A DNA stretch of 64,000 bases from Pelagomonas calceolata (lineage: Eukaryota > Sar > Pelagophyceae > Pelagomonadales > Pelagomonadaceae): the NCBI GenBank assembly GCA_918797485.1, contig CAKKNE010000001.1:868001-932000 (forward strand), written 5' to 3'. Under the pieces are notes generated by a model that was not told the origin of the DNA, searched no databases, and worked only from the letters and a program-made list of their open reading frames with translations. Positions within the stretch are counted from its first letter, which is position 1; each line of letters begins with the position of its first letter. The translations under genes and the position numbers were made by a program. Positions 63,122-64,000 of this stretch are shown in pieces.

Positions 63122-64000
63122 ATGCGCGACACCCCCCGCGCGCGCAAGCTCCAAGAGCTCATCAAACTTCTATATGGCGACATAAGAGAAAAGGAGCTCC
63201 CGCGCATCCTGTTCCTCTCGTCATTACTATGCTGCATCATCGGCGGTTTTTGGTTATTGGATTCGTTGAAGGACACGGTGCTGGCGACGACGGTCGGTTT
63301 AAGGTACCAGCCCAAGGCGAAATTGATATCCGTCGTGGTCACGCTGTTTGTGGTCAGCGGCTACACGACGCTGGTAAGACGAATACGGCACAAGCCCACG
63401 TTGTTTTATTTAATTGGAGGCGCCTACACGTTGATCTTTATTGTGATCGGCGGGTTGCTGGCGCACGAGACGATCGGCATGCGAAATACGACGCCGGACC
63501 CCCGTCGATTGGTGGGGTGGTTCTCGTATTTCGCCGTGGAGTCCTACGGGTCGTTGATGGTCGCGCTGTTCTGGGCCTTCACGAACGCGTCCGTCGATGC
63601 GGACACGGCGGAAAGTTCGTATGGGTTGGTCGTGGCCTTCGCACAACTCGGAGCCGTCGGCGGCTCGGCTCTGGCGACGCAGGCACGCAGATTACACATC
63701 TCCTTCTTGTATGTGCTCGGGGGCTGCTCCTGCGCGTTAGTGTGCGGCATGGTGGCGTTATTTGAGTACTACTTCGCCGAGGAGCCTCAAACAGAGGCGC
63801 GGCGCGTCGCGTCGGCCGTCGACGAGGATGATGATGAGGAAGAGGAACCACCACCACCACCCGTAGAGAAGAAGGCGGGGCTCTTCGACGGCCTCGACTT
63901 GGTATTGAGGCACTCCTACGTGTTTAATTTACTGATGATCTCGACGCTGTATGAAATCGTGCTCACGGTTTTGGACTTTGAGATGAAAATTGTGGGACGA
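63122..64000 (+). CDS. NTT: ATP/ADP translocase-type nucleotide transporter (TLC family), 3' end cut by window edge
   Basis: The frame from the ATG at 63122 (first in-frame ATG after a TAG) is open to the window end: 293 residues seen. REKELPRILFLSSLLCCIIG then FWLLDSLKDTVLATTVG matches the first helix and the invariant KDT-type motif of plastid/rickettsial TLC nucleotide transporters (ElpkxxxmxxixFxixxxYxllRxxKDtxx). Further membrane helices follow (LISVVVTLFVVSGYTTLV, FYLIGGAYTLIFIVIGGLLA, WFSYFAVESYGSLMVALFWA), then a charged loop with an acidic and Pro run (EDDDEEEEPPPPP) and another helix. These proteins exchange ATP and ADP or import nucleotides; diatoms carry several. No plastid-targeting leader is visible. 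Confidence 0.88.
   Translation, partial: MRDTPRARKLQELIKLLYGDIREKELPRILFLSSLLCCIIGGFWLLDSLKDTVLATTVGLRYQPKAKLISVVVTLFVVSGYTTLVRRIRHKPTLFYLIGGAYTLIFIVIGGLLAHETIGMRNTTPDPRRLVGWFSYFAVESYGSLMVALFWAFTNASVDADTAESSYGLVVAFAQLGAVGGSALATQARRLHISFLYVLGGCSCALVCGMVALFEYYFAEEPQTEARRVASAVDEDDDEEEEPPPPPVEKKAGLFDGLDLVLRHSYVFNLLMISTLYEIVLTVLDFEMKIVGR

Overview
The window is nuclear DNA of a GC-rich, gene-dense eukaryotic alga. It most resembles a pelagophyte stramenopile such as Aureococcus. The evidence is: spliceosomal introns in otherwise nearly intronless genes; a family of short inverted-repeat 'introner' elements that act as introns (known from Aureococcus and Micromonas); a UGA-encoded selenocysteine glutathione peroxidase with its own SECIS element (Aureococcus is selenoprotein-rich); signal peptides followed by an F-type plastid cleavage motif; and typical stramenopile proteins (PTP-repeat proteins, AP2-domain proteins, a TLC nucleotide transporter). 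The species assignment is inference.

Layout. 1-7 kb: NOG1 GTPase (cut by the left edge), selenoprotein GPx, a CRIPT-WW fusion and a secreted Cys-rich protein. 7-17 kb: one giant ABCA transporter with a Cys-rich ectodomain. 17-30 kb: a plastid-targeted protein, a SOD-like/cupredoxin/FAS1 surface protein, a PIN-domain nuclease, a coiled-coil protein divergent from CEP19, a four-GATA-finger RING protein and DPH6. 30-47 kb: EF-hand/ankyrin, C2/membrane, degenerate gamma-carbonic-anhydrase-like, LicD-like, ankyrin, DnaJ, inactive Ski2/MTR4-like, ARM, DUF1295-like and aspartyl-hydroxylase-like genes. 47-53 kb: an ABCB half transporter, a PTP-repeat protein and an ERGIC fragment, together carrying six introners. 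53-64 kb: Deg protease, RS/Tudor protein, glutaredoxin fusion, double-AP2 protein, prolyl hydroxylase, DmdC-like acyl-CoA dehydrogenase and an ATP/ADP-type translocase (cut by the right edge).

Genes mostly alternate strands. Convergent neighbours are separated by only about 11-70 bases, and divergent or tandem 5' ends by about 200-600 bases.

Two genome-scale patterns stand out. First, a ~28-bp partly palindromic motif (left half GCTAGCGG, right half GTAAGACACTAGCAAGC) occurs about 15 times. Every copy lies in an intergenic region containing a gene 5' end, usually 65-280 bp from a start codon, and none lies between convergent genes; it looks like an undescribed promoter element. Second, nine introner elements interrupt coding regions. 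Each leaves exactly 12 exonic bases (8-bp target duplication plus 4 bases of terminal repeat), so the reading frame is kept, and the terminal repeat supplies a donor in one direction and an acceptor in the other, so the element can splice in either orientation.

No rRNA, tRNA, CRISPR array or autonomous transposase was recognised. Exon borders come from reading frames and splice dinucleotides only.
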